NCBI RefSeq assembly: GCF_000002865.3
Contig: NW_001865040.1
Location: 1,288,761-1,352,760 of the forward strand
Direction: 5' to 3'
DNA length: 64,000 nt
Source of the DNA: Monosiga brevicollis MX1
Taxonomy: Eukaryota; Opisthokonta; Choanoflagellata; Craspedida; Salpingoecidae
The notes beneath the pieces were generated by a model. That model saw only the letters and a program-made list of their open reading frames with translations. It was not told the DNA's origin and ran no database searches. Shown here piece after piece: positions 24,332-36,800 of the stretch; position 1 is the first letter of the stretch, and each line of letters starts with the position of its first letter. The position numbers were made by a program, and so were the translations under genes.

Positions 24332-25756
24332 ATGTTGCAGGTTCAGCAGGGCCGTGCGCTCAAGCTGCGCACGCCACCAGGCTCGTACGTGCTTCAGCTA
24401 GACTGGATGAGTGACCAAGTGCTTCATGCTTTTACTAGTGATCGAGCCTTGCGTTTCCTACACCTGACCCCCCATGGCCTTGAAGAGGTGCGTTGGTGAT
24501 GGCCTCGTGCGAGAATGTGACACATGGTCTCCTTGAGACTTCGTGCCGAGGCCTTGACTCACCAGACTGCGGTGCCATGGCCGGAGTGTATCAGGGCCAT
24601 GTCATCAAGTCTCCAGCACAAGAGCGCTTTGCCGTGGTGACCACGCTTGGTGGCTACGCGTCACCTACCATGGGTGTGGTGGGACAACAAGGTTCGCTGG
24701 GCCTGGCAGACGTACGTACGTCGAGCCTGGCCGAGCTTGGCCGCCTGCCTTCAGGTGGCTTTACACCGCTGTCCGCCGGCCTGAGCTGTGATGGCGTCTA
24801 CTTGGCTGTGGGCACGGAGCAGAAGAACCGCGCCGATGCCCCCGTGTACCTATTTGATGTGCGCCGCCCAGGCGAACCCGTGTGGACCTTTGGCGACATG
24901 CACAATGATGATGTCTGTCACATTCAATTTGCCCATGCCAACCCAAACCGCTTCATGAGCAGCTCCACCGATGGCCTTGTCAACGTTGTGGACCTCGAAC
25001 ACCAGCCTCCGCCCGTACCGGGGCTTGAGCCTGACCCTGATACGGCCGGTCCCGAGGACTGGATTGTGCATTCTCTTAACACAGCCAGTAGTGTTTCTCG
25101 GTCCCGGTACTTTGGCCCCGATGATAGCTATGGTGCTGCCCTGACGCATGATCAAGACGTTCACATCTTCCATGCCCTTGCCGTGCCAGAGGAGGCCGAT
25201 GAACAGATCATGACCTTTTCTGATGCGCGTCATCTCATCGAGGCTCAAACGGGTTATCACACTGACTATCTAGTGGACATGTTCTACGACCCAGCTCCCA
25301 TGCAACTCTACCTATTGGCCGGCCAAACTGGTGGCCCCGCACAACTCCTTCACATGTCTTCAGTACGCAATGCTTTGCCCTACAATGCATCATCAACCAC
25401 CTACAAACGCCCCATCCACGCCTCGATCTCAAGGATGCTCACATTATGCTTGCTTGTCCTCACTGCCACACAGTCGCAATTCACCGAGGTGGCCCGCCTG
25501 GACGACCCGACTTATGACACACTTTACTCAATGGCTTACTCGCCCGCGGTATGTTTCACCATGACCAGTCCGAAAGAGGGAGTGGCAAACACAACACAAT
25601 GCTGGCCTACGCTCATTAGCATCAACCTCACTGACATCAACATTGCTGTGGTGCCGCTTCTTCCGGTGCCGCTTCTTCCGTGGACGATAGACGCGCGTTT
25701 TGGCCGCAGGTGACCAGGGCTCGCATGTCATGGTCTGGCAACTGGCCTCGGCATAG
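24332..25756 (+). CDS. WDR89: WD-repeat protein, WDR89-like
   Basis: Beta-propeller protein of the WDR89 type, of unknown molecular function. The first exon encodes MLQVQQGRALKLRTP through HLTPHGLEE. A long exon (about 24577-25359) carries WD-like repeats, including AGLSCDGVYLAVGTE, VYLFDVRRPGEPVW, HNDDVCHIQFAHANPN and MSSSTDGLVNVVDLE, the last typical of WDR89. Later exons add QFTEVARLDDPTYDTLYSMAYSPA and a short end, GDQGSHVMVWQLASA, terminating at TAG 25754-25756. The WD dipeptides are mostly degenerate (VW, VD), as in this family. Assignment to WDR89 rather than another seven-bladed protein rests on overall similarity. Confidence 0.7.
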
Positions 25757-26751
25757 CGCAATGAGTTTGCAACTCTTGGTTCTCCGTGTTGCCCGAGGCA
25801 ACCTTCAGTTTATTGAGTGTGTCACGGGTCTAATGCATGATAAACACACTACCACACGGGCCGCTTGTGCCCGTAATTTTGTGCAGACACAGCTCGCAGC
25901 TTGTCCACCACTGACGCATGACAAGAGGAGAGCCCCAAGACCAGTGAAAAATGTAATTGGCAAGACAAGACAACATCAACATCACAAAGGGGACACAGGA
26001 AGGGATAACATTCAGGACTCAGCGCCCGACCGAGGAGCAAAACTAACGCTGAAGCATAACGCGCCAGCAACAGGCTGCATCAATGCAGCATGCTTCACAC
26101 CGCACAGTCGCCGCTGCCCCCCGACACTCAATCCGTTTGACACACCGAATTGAGAAGCATGTGCGCGTGTCTTCACGATCCAGCCATGGACCCCAGCAAC
26201 TCGTAGCGAGCGTCACAGACGACATCGACGAGAGCGCGTTGCCAGAGCAAGCATGTGCTAGCCACTGAACTGTGAATCCAAGCAGGTGCAGGGACAAGGC
26301 CTGTACGCCCAAGTGCCCATCCACTCTTCACGACCATACTAAGCGAGCTGCCAACGAGCTTCATTGTCGCATCGTGCGAGCCAAGGAAACGGAAACCCGA
26401 ACGCTTCGGAGGTCGCCAAGAAGAATCAAGCCGAGGTTGACCAAGCGCGGCTGGGACCAGACAAGAACTGCAAGGTCAGGGGTGTCGGCAAATCAAACAG
26501 ACGGCGACGTTGACAGTCCGTCGTGCCGCCGCGTTTACAAAACAAGAAAGGATTTTAGAGAGAGAAAAATGGAGTGGGCATGCCCGAGCAGACTGAAGGG
26601 CCAAAGACCAAGGCTGAGAAGGGAGAAGGGAGACAAAGCACAACACACAGGAGGAATACGGAAACATCAAGAAGGATGCTGGAGACGGCTGGGACAGAGG
26701 CGCTTGAAGAACGCCTCAAGTGCCGAGGGTAGCGATGTACGCCTGACGGGC
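25757..26751. other. Intergenic, no gene seen
   Basis: About 1 kb between the convergent ends of the WDR89-like and ARF6-like genes. Several open frames exist, but all are low in similarity and lack splice-consistent partners. Confidence 0.45.
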
Positions 26752-27718
<967 letters not shown>

Positions 27719-28517
27719 ACTGCTGGTATACTACAAAAGCTATGTGCCGGTTGTCTGAAGCAAAAAAAGCAAGAGGCAGCAGCGAGCCCAGGGCCGCGGT
27801 GGCGGTGAGATCTCTGCAGAAACATAGCTGATGCGATAATTTTTGGATGAAGTGGCACTGTGCCACTGAGCCTGGCATGGCGCTGGGCCGGGCATGCATG
27901 GGTGGAGCCAATGTCTGCGCACACACCAACGCCGACTGTTCCGACGCTTGGGGTGCCACAAATCGGCAAGCCGTGCAGTTTGCAACAACTGTGTGGTACC
28001 AGCAGTGCTCTGTCCCTCGTGCTCTTCCCACGTTTGCGCCGAGAGAGAGAGAGATACACACCTGAGGCCAGAGGAGAGGAGAACAGGCAGCTGTGTCCGG
28101 CCACGAATGCAGGAACGAGGCTACAAGGGTCGGATCCAAGAAGGGGGCGCAGGTGACACAAGAAGGTAGCGCGACATTGATGCGCATGCAGTCCAAGACA
28201 TACAATTGGAGCGACAAGACGGTGTGAGGCCAGAGCGACGACGTGGTCACGCGAGCCGCGAAACCTCCGATCAGCCCATCAGCAGGCAAAGCGCATGGAA
28301 GAGAGGGTGGGATACGATGGTCGTACCTGGGCCAAGCGCCAGAAGAGCAGCAACGGAGGAGGGAAGCGGAGGAGGTAAGCGGCGGAGGTAAGCGGAGGGA
28401 GGCGGGCACCGTGTGTGTGCGACCAAGTCAAATGGCGATAATGGTGGCGCTCGAGGGCTACAGAGAGCGAGAGAGAGAGACAAAGGCATACAAAGGGGAG
28501 GGGCGTCATTGGTAGCC

Positions 28518-28578
<61 letters not shown>

Positions 28579-29011
28579 GCGGGTCTGACTTTTCGAGACG
28601 GACGTGGGCAACGACAAGCATCAGGCTTGCTACCACCTGTTATTGGTTGAAGCGGGCGCCTGGGGGACAGGGATTGCCACAACAACAGGAATGGCTGGGA
28701 TGAATGAATGAATGGGAACAGAAGGAAAAGCGGTGGAAGCTGCGGAATTTGTGTATGTTTTTTCGGCCTAAAAACTCGCCCTCAAGCATACGAAAAGAAT
28801 ACAAGTGGACGAGCGCCAACTTTGGAATTGTCAGACATAAACTGGAGCTGGAGGCCTCGATCAGAAGCCAAAACCACAAAAAAAAAAAAAACAGCAAGGG
28901 TGGCACAGCCACAATGATCAATCTCTTCAATGTACACGGCTATCAAGGTCAATCGGCTTTGGCATCAGTCAGGATCTCGACGCAACAGTTCCAAAGAGGG
29001 AAATGTCAAGC
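27719..29011. other. Intergenic with CA microsatellite
   Basis: About 1.3 kb between the ARF6 start and the stop of the next minus-strand gene. It contains a CA repeat (28519-28576), a GA-rich stretch and a 14-A run near 28877. No coding exon was supported. Confidence 0.45.
28519..28576. repeat. CA dinucleotide microsatellite
   Basis: Nearly uninterrupted CA repeat of about 58 bases. Confidence 0.95.
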
Positions 29012-31952
29012 TTAGTGGAGGAGGGCCGCCGCAAGCAGGTTGACTTGAAGGTCGCCAAATTGCTTGCGGATGATGGCAATCATGTCGCGGTCGGATTTCT
29101 TGGTCTTGGAGATGACCCCGGCCACCACGTACGTGTCGCGCAGGATGCGCGCCAACAAGTAAATATACTATGCCCCCGCGAGATCCCCCGCATGGCCCCC
29201 GTGCACAGGCGTGACATGCCTTGAGTTTGACCCGTCAGATTCACACGTTTGCACGACGAGACGGAGCGTACCTTTTCCCGATCCTTTTCCACACGTCCCA
29301 TGGGCATGGCTGTCTCGTCCACGATGACCACCCCACCTTGCCTAAAGCCATCCGACAATCGACCCCCATGACCTGACGAGAGCGACGCGCGCACACATAG
29401 ACACACATACACACGTTGCTGATAACAGACAACTATGCCACCATGAAAGCACGTACGCTAGTTCCTCCTCGCCGTCCCAAAGAGCCTGGGCAACGCTGGC
29501 CAGATGAGGGATGCGCACCAGTCCTCCCTCGGGCGTGCAAAAGCAGATGGGTAGGGTCCTGGCCATAACGAGCCCGCATGCACACGCGTGGCCACGCCGA
29601 TCCAGGTGAAACGGCAAGCCAATCCACCACCAAACAAACAGCTAGCGAGCGGCACATGCCCCCACACACACTCAACAAGCAAGTTTCTGACCCTCGCCAA
29701 CGTACGCCATGCCGTGAACCTCTTCGGAGACCAGTTGTGGGTGGGAATAGCGCAATCCTGCTGCCCCAAGTGGATGACGGCGCACACATGCCACAAACAC
29801 GGCCTTGGTGGTTTGTTCTAGCTGTACGAGGCGCTGCAAGAACCAGTGCTTGTCGGCCTCATGGTGTGGAAGCAGACGCTGCAAACAGGCCACGCGTCAG
29901 CCCGCCCCGCAAAACAAAAACACCAAAAGGAATAGGTCGTTGCCCGGTCCAATACATGAGAAAAGCTCAGATTGTGCATGTGCTTTCAACTTCAGAGCGA
30001 GGTGTCACATGCCGAGAGACGCTACGGTCCTCGCCCCCACCTCGGCAAGATTGAACTCGGCGTTGCCAATGGCAGCGTGAAAGAGAAGAGCCGCCTGGGC
30101 CGTGATCAGATTGTATAATACGCGCCAGCGCTGCACAATCCCCGCCGTCGTGGCCTGTGGTGTTTGGGAGCAGAGCACAGTTCAGTCGTGGCTCAATCGT
30201 CTCGTTCTCACACGAACATTGTCCAAGCGCAGCTGCCCCACAGACACGACCCACCATGGCATGCTTGAGAAGGTTCAAGGCCGACTGTGACTGCAGCAAT
30301 CCAATTGAAACCTCCTAGATTGTCCAGAGTCCAGGGCGCGAGAGGTCAACGATGCTTCGACGGCAAAAAAAAAAAAAACGACGTAGCTTGCTGAGCTGAG
30401 CTTTGGACCAGAATCCATCGCATGATTGCGGTTGAATCGTCTCACCTGAAGCTGACCAGCTTGCGCCGCGTTGTATGTTTGCACAAGCAAGATCACGACC
30501 TTGCATAATTCACGCAGCTGCTTCCTACCAACCCAGATGGGCATCACACACAGCCACTGAGGTTGGCGCCCCAGAGCCAGGCGGGCCTAGACATCTGTTT
30601 GCGCTGGGTGCTTGCGTTCTACGTCTTGCCTTGCAGCCCAACTCACCGCCAGGTCTGTGTCACGTGCTGGGGCATACTGTCTGCCGATGATTCTGCCTTT
30701 TGGAGTGCTTGTAAAACCTGCTCTCCTCACCCCCATGCAATACAAGGCAAGCATGAGTTTCTGTACACCGCGTCAGGAAAGGCTGGCCGGCAAACATGTC
30801 AACGTGAGAGTCCAACCTCGTCTGATATGGAGGCGTCATTGGCGGCAGGGGCAGACTCCAACACGAGTATTTGCACGGCAGTAAGAAAGCTCTGGTAGCC
30901 CTGGCACAGCATGAGTAGGTCGACGACCAGCAAGGATGCATCCTATTGTAGGTTCGTGCCAGTCAAGGATCAGCTGTTGCGAGTTCCAGCAGCTATGGCT
31001 ATGGTGGCTCCCGCCTGGCAAATCAAAGCTGAGCTTCTTTCCTCAAGCCAGCTGACCAACAGAACCGGCACGTACGGAGCTGGAGATGTCCGTGCTAGGG
31101 GTGATCGTTCGGTTTCCGTGCCGAGATTGCATGTCTAGACACACACACACCCCAAGGAAACAAGACCAGGCTGAGGCTGCTGCTTGATGTGGCTTCAGCA
31201 CTCAAAGACAGCAGTACCAAGAGTACGACCCACAATGGCCACCGAACAGCGATCAACAAGCAAGCGGAACTGGGCCCTACGCACGTCGCAGTCGTTCACA
31301 GGCTGCCTGAAGGCGTGTGAGGTGGTCTCGCAGATTGGCGGCTTGAAAACAGTGACCGCTCCGGACAGCAAAGAGGACTGGCACGACATAGCGGCTGACC
31401 ACGTCGGCAATATCCTCCCGATAAGACTGAGCGCTGCGAGCAAAGCGCGAGGTTTCCTGACCATTCGCTGCGTGAGCAGGGCAAGCAAGCCAGCCCATCC
31501 CGGACCGCGCAAAGGCCGGCGCGAGAGGCGTGCACCAACCTTGGAACAGAAGGCTGCGGTATCATGAGAGCTGAGCTCGGCCAGGTCATCGCAGACCGCA
31601 CACACGTCAAAGGCCGACTATGAATCGAGCAATGAAAGTCGCGATGAGCCACCAACCCCGTGCGATGAACGAGCTGGGCTACTCAAGGCGCTTGGACTGA
31701 GCTGCAAGGCAGGATAGATGACGACGATGCAAGAGAGAAGATGGGCGTGAAACCGGACAAGGGAGAGGCACGCACCGCAAACTCGTGCTGAACTTCAGGG
31801 GAGAGGTTAATCTGATGCAGCCGGCGGCGGATATTGGAGCTGGGCCTTGGCACAGCCGTGGCTTCAATATGACTATCCAGCGGAGTGGAGCTCAGCTCGC
31901 CCCAATACTGGGTCAGCGTCTGATCAAACTCGAAAGCCTCAACATCATTCAT
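29012..31952 (-). CDS. Multi-exon protein, tentatively KICS2-like (KICSTOR)
   Basis: Starts MNDVEAFEFDQTLTQYWGEL and proceeds through many small exons. These include SYREDIADVVSRYVVPVLFA, LRDHLTRLQAACERLRRAQ, CQGYQSFLTAVQILVLES, LCKVVILLVQTYNAAQAGQL, QRWRVLYNLITAQAALLFHA and KAVFVACVRRHPLGAAGLRY. The end is VVIVDETAMPMGRVEKDREK, then YVVAGVISKTKKSDRDMI and LQVNLLAAALLH, with TAA at 29012-29014. A helical body followed by a beta strand with KKSDRD resembles KICS2 (C12orf66), the KICSTOR subunit that recruits GATOR1 to lysosomes. I rate that match as suggestive only. Gene status is well supported by the chain of hydrophobically patterned exons with GT/AG ends. Internal boundaries are approximate. 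Confidence 0.5.
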
Positions 31953-32508
31953 CCTGTCCGTCCCGGTATCCGTCCCGGTATCCGTCCCGGTATCCGTCCC
32001 GGTATCCGTCCCGGTATCCGCTCGAATAAATTGTCAAGGTATCCGTCCAGGTATCCGTCCCGATATCCGTCTCAGTCTCGGGGTGTCCCTTCGATCTCAT
32101 CCAAAAAGGAAAAAAAAATAACTGGCCTGTCCTCTGGTATTATTCTAATTTTCGGAGCGTTTTAAAAGGTTTTTGTAGTTGTTATATAGCCCCTAACTTG
32201 ACTTTGTGCGTCAGTTTTCGGGTTTATTGTAGCCACGGGCACGCTCGGTCGAGCCGAGCTCTCCACTCTGACGCACAACTGATCGAGTTGAATGGCGGAG
32301 GGGGTGAGAAAGACCTTGATCAAGGTGGAAGCGAGCCCTTGATTGTCGTGATATTTGCCTCCTGTCTTTGTGATATCGTGTGACAAGACCTTGCTCCGTC
32401 TGTGCGCTACCGCTCTTGCTTCTGCGGTTGTCACCACGACTCCGCTGATCACCAAATACCGAGGTGGGATCCCCTGGCTTCAAGGCAGCAACACACGTCT
32501 TCGCTGTC
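31953..32508. promoter_or_regulatory. Divergent spacer, KICS2-like / EF-hand gene
   Basis: A 556-base spacer containing the minisatellite and AT-rich DNA (32105-32200). Promoters of both genes should lie here. No TATA-like site was confidently identified. Confidence 0.4.
31958..32070. repeat. 12-bp minisatellite
   Basis: Five perfect tandem copies of CCGTCCCGGTAT (31958-32017), a short interruption, then degenerate copies to about 32070. It begins 6 bases upstream of the start codon of the KICS2-like gene, so it lies in its 5' untranslated region or core promoter. Confidence 0.95.
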
Positions 32509-33039
32509 ATGGCGAAAAATTCCAAGAACAGGGCGCCGACGGCCTTGAGCGCTGCCATGGAAGTCCATCCCCGGCCCGAGGGCCAGCTTACCGCTCGGGA
32601 ACGCCTGGATCTGCGTGAGGTCTTTGATCTCTCGGACATGGACGGATCCAACACGCTGGATTGGATTGAGGTCCGCCGCGCACTTCGTGGCATCGGCTTT
32701 CCCATCACTAAACGCGAAGCTCAGGACCTGGTGCGCAGTTTGGACGGCGATGACGACGGCTTTCTCAACTTTGACGAATTCGCCGACGCCGTGCTCCGCC
32801 AGTCACGATCAAGTGTCCGCGTGGAGCGCGAGCTCCGTGCTGTCTATAAACACCTCGCCCGAGGACCTGACGACACCATCAACCTTGACGCCCTTCGCCA
32901 ACTGAGTCAAGAGCTCAATGAGTCGCTCAGCCGAACCGAGCTCGAAGACATGATCCGCTGTGCGGATAGCAACGGAGACGGCCTTGTGGACTTTGCAGAC
33001 TTTACCAGCATCATGCTTCGCACCTCTGTTTACCATTAA
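32509..33039 (+). CDS. Centrin/calmodulin-like EF-hand protein
   Basis: Calcium-binding protein of 176 residues in one exon, MAKNSKNRAPTALSAAMEVH to MLRTSVYH. A basic 30-residue extension precedes four EF-hands, as in centrins. Loop 1 is DMDGSNTLDWIE and loop 2 is DGDDDGFLNFDE; both are canonical. Loop 3 (GPDDTINLDAL) has lost its ligands. Loop 4 is DSNGDGLVDFAD, with Asp at position 12. The overall pattern is centrin/caltractin-like, but identity to true centrin is moderate, so it may be a divergent paralogue. A spindle-pole or basal-body role is an inference from the fold. Confidence 0.75.
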   Translation: MAKNSKNRAPTALSAAMEVHPRPEGQLTARERLDLREVFDLSDMDGSNTLDWIEVRRALRGIGFPITKREAQDLVRSLDGDDDGFLNFDEFADAVLRQSRSSVRVERELRAVYKHLARGPDDTINLDALRQLSQELNESLSRTELEDMIRCADSNGDGLVDFADFTSIMLRTSVYH

Positions 33040-33826
33040 TTTCTGACCAGTACACACATTTGTACATACACCCAGACATCCACCCACCCGCCTTCTGAAC
33101 GGAGCCAGCGACCCATCGCTTCCCGATGCCACCCCACCTCATAACTTGGTCTTTTTGCGCCCTCTCAATGGATGGATCCCTGATGCGTCAAGTTGTCAAG
33201 GCGCCGAATTTTATCTGACAAATCTTAATTTTATCTGACATTTTCTTCCGTGCCGTTTTGCTGACGAAGTTGTTTTAATTCGTCAGGGCGCCAGCGCCAT
33301 TTGAGCGCTATTGTCTGATAGGTACAGTGTGCCCTGTTGGCGGGTGGAAGCTGTGTGCGGACACAAAGACGAGCAACCAACCACAACCAGACACCAAGAA
33401 AAACCTCTTGCTCCAGGCCACACACCTTGTCCATTTGGTCCGGAAAACCGGCACATAAGCATGGCAAATACGTCCGCCAAGCAGAGGGCCATGGCCCTTC
33501 GAACGGAACAGCTGGCCACTTTTCGTCGTGTGCAGAGCATACATCGCGTCTGGCCGCACACACTCCACCACATACCGCTACCACCATCGGTCTTTTTCTC
33601 CCTTCTCGCCCGCATCTGCATCTGGTTCCTCCGCCCCGCCGTGACTGCGAGCCCAGAAGGCGAGGGCAGACTGGCCATCATCATATCATAGTGCACGTCC
33701 ACACCTTTCCACCACCCAAGCGGTGTGGAAGCAGGTCAACAGCTCGAGGAAAACAAAAACGAGCAGCTTCTCCCAGAGCAAGACGAGCCGCGGCAGCCAC
33801 CATCAGACAATAGCACCAAGAGGATG
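33040..33826. other. Intergenic, no gene seen
   Basis: Between two plus-strand genes. Has a direct repeat of AATTTTATCTGACA at 33207-33220 and 33227-33240. Coding exons upstream of the RA-FHA start at 33827 cannot be excluded. Confidence 0.4.
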
Positions 33827-36800
33827 GATGCCACCCAGCAACCAAACCTGAACCAAATTCGCCGCCCATCCTGCGTAAGGCCACCTGCATGCAACGCCCA
33901 ACGAAAGCGCTCAGAAAAGCGGGAATTCCTCCTCACCTTGTCATCCGATTCGACGCTCCTCACTCTTCTGCCTGCTGTCCCTGCTCTGCCACTGATCGGA
34001 CAGGAAGACCTGGGGTTGCGTAAATTCGATCCCAACGCCGGCTTGTATGCCCCCGGCACAGCCTTTGTAGGCCGTGACCAGACCGTGGTCTCCCTCCGCA
34101 TCTACACGGCAAAAGCGCTTCCCATCCCCGGTAAGCGCCAGGGATCATGGCTCTCGCTCACTTGCCCGCCCGCGGAACATACCTTGTCTCGTGTGCTAGA
34201 TCGAGCTGCCTGCATCTGCTCACGCGCTCAAACGTCGCCCCACTAGGCGTGGAATACAAAAGCGTGTCTGTGGCCAGCCACAACACGGCTCGTCAGGTCA
34301 TTGAGAAGGTCTTGAATCGACTGGCTGAGGACTGTGATCCCTCCCAGTATGCCCTGCGCCTGGTCCCACTCAAGGAGGATGGCACCAAAATCAAGTCCCG
34401 CCTTCCCGGCATGCTCAAGCGCCGCAGCTCGCAAGCTCTTCTGCTCGACCCCAATGAACAGCCCGTGCTCGTGGCCGAACGCGCTGACGCCAAATTTACC
34501 CGGTGCGACTCCCCCTTGCTGCCCATGATCTCACCGCCACGCACCTGTTTGCAACCCCCGCGCACAAACACCAACCCAACAACAATTTGGCTCACCGACC
34601 TGCCGACTTGTGTGGTCTATTTCTAGATTCGAGCTAATTCCATTGCGCCTCTCGCGCCGCGGCAGCGGCCTGCGACTCCTCCGCCGGCGTTCCTCTGACC
34701 GAGCCGTGCTTGAGCCTGTGGGGGATCAAAGCCCTGCGTTGGACACGCTTGTGGACGCCCCTGAACACGAGTCCCTTCCTGTCGCCCTAAGCAATCAGCA
34801 AACCCTAGCCCAAGACCAACCACGATCCGGCGCCGGCCTGCCTTTGTGTATTCCGTCTGACTCCATGCTCAATGACACAGTCATTAGTCGCAACGTGCAT
34901 GCGCCCTCCACGCCTCGGGCTCCCGTCGGCCGGGGCACGCACCCTCGAACCGATTGTGACAGTGATGTCGATGCCGACACCACCGTCGACTCTGTGGCCG
35001 GTCTGTCTGACAGCTTGCTGCTCGAGGCCAGCACCGTCGCTCCCCAGCTCCAGCGCTTTGAAGACGGTCGTCTGATCGTACACTGCCTTGAGGAAGGCGT
35101 ACACATCATCGGCTCCGACCCAGACCGCACTGACGTCTGTTTCCCTGAAAAGGGTGTCCTTGCTGTGCACTGCGAACTCCTCGTTCGTTCGGGCAAAATC
35201 GCCATTGCCGCATATCCAGGCGCGGTCGTCTGCTTTGACGGCGTCCTCTCCAGTGAGCCCATGTTGGTGCGCAACGAGTGCAACGTGACTTTGGGGGCCC
35301 AGCGCCTTCAGTCTTTTGTTGTGGCCGGCCTGGCTACGCAAGAGGAGACGACCCCGATCTCGGCTGAGCTGGCTGAGCAACTCTTCTTCTGCACCACCCC
35401 TAAAGGCACTGGGCGAACCGCAAATGCCGGCCTCGATACGGATGCACTCCTTCCTGCACAGTCGTACCGCTTGGCTCAACGCGTTGGCCTCACCGACATG
35501 TCCCTCATGTCCCCCACCATTATGACCGCTTTGACACGGGATCGGTATCTGGTCGACGCCTCGCCACGGGAGAGCCCCCTGTACATGGGTGAGTCGCCAC
35601 TGCCCAGCCCCAAGCGCCTGACGCCAACCGAGGGGTTGCTTGCCGCGGATGCTGCTGCACAGCTCGCTTCTCCCGCTGCACGGCAACTGGACGACGAATT
35701 CATCAGCACTTTGGTTGAGGCCACCGAAGCTGCCGCGACGGGCATCCGTCGGAGTCTTGCCGAGACTAGCGCCACAACGATTAATGCTTCAGTTGAACAG
35801 GATGACGCTTGCTGGCACACTCACAGTCCAACCCAAAAGTCTTTGGTTGAGAGTGAAGCAGAAGCTGAAATCCCAGCTGTTCGCACCCCGCACAAAGTGC
35901 ATGCTCCAACCGTCGCGGGTTCAGCCACCTGTGTTCCTGCAGGGCGCAGTCTGGAGCTGACCGCCACGGGCGACTGCGAGATTACGGATCTCTCCATCCC
36001 TTGTCCAACAGATGACCGCAATGATGAAGAGCTGGCGGCACCGCTTGATGAGAACGATGATGATGGCTGGGCACAGACGCCAGGAGATCTGGACGCTTTG
36101 TTCGACGTCGACCCGACCATCCTCAGTGCATTGGCGAACCACACCGTTGCTGTTGCTTTGTCGACAGGTTGCGCCTTGGCTCTAACTCAACTTGGGCACA
36201 AGCAAGCCATCCAGGCTCGAGCCAAGGCCGAGGCTAAGGCAGAGGCCGAGGCCAAGGCAATGGCCGAGAAGCGAGCCCAAGCTCAAGCCCAAGCAGCTGA
36301 GGCCGCAGCACAGGCTCAAGCAGAGGCCGAGGCCAAGGCAATGGCCGAGAAGCGAGCCCAAGCTCAAGCCCAAGCAGCTGAGGCCGCAGCACAGGCTCAA
36401 GCAGAGGCCGAGGCCAAGGCAATGGCCGAGAAGCGAGCCCAAGCTCAAGCCCAAGCAGCTGAGGCCGCAGCACAGGCTCAAGCAGAGGCCGAGGCACAGG
36501 CCCAAGCCAAGGCCAAGGCCGAAGCTGAAGCAGAAGCTCAAGCTCAAGCTCAAGCTCAAGCTCAAGCTCAAGCTCAAGCTCAAGCAAGGGCATTGGCCGA
36601 GGAGCAGGCCCGAGCTCAAGCCCAGGCAGCAGAGGCCGAGGCACAGGCCCGAGCGGAGGCCCAAGCCAAGGCCACGGCCGAGGCTGAGGCCCAAGCCAAG
36701 GCGAAAGCCGCGGCTCAAGCCCAAGAAAACGCTCAAGCCAAGACCAAAGCCGAGGCTGAGACCCCAGCGGAGAGCCAGGCTTCGGTTTTGGAACTCATCT

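Noticed and set aside
28271-28636. Frames rich in alternating Cys/Val on the minus strand
   Set aside because: Translation of the CA microsatellite.
36182-36736. Leu/Gly-rich membrane-like frame on the minus strand
   Set aside because: Produced by the GCx-CAx repeats of the RA-FHA rod read backwards; not a protein.
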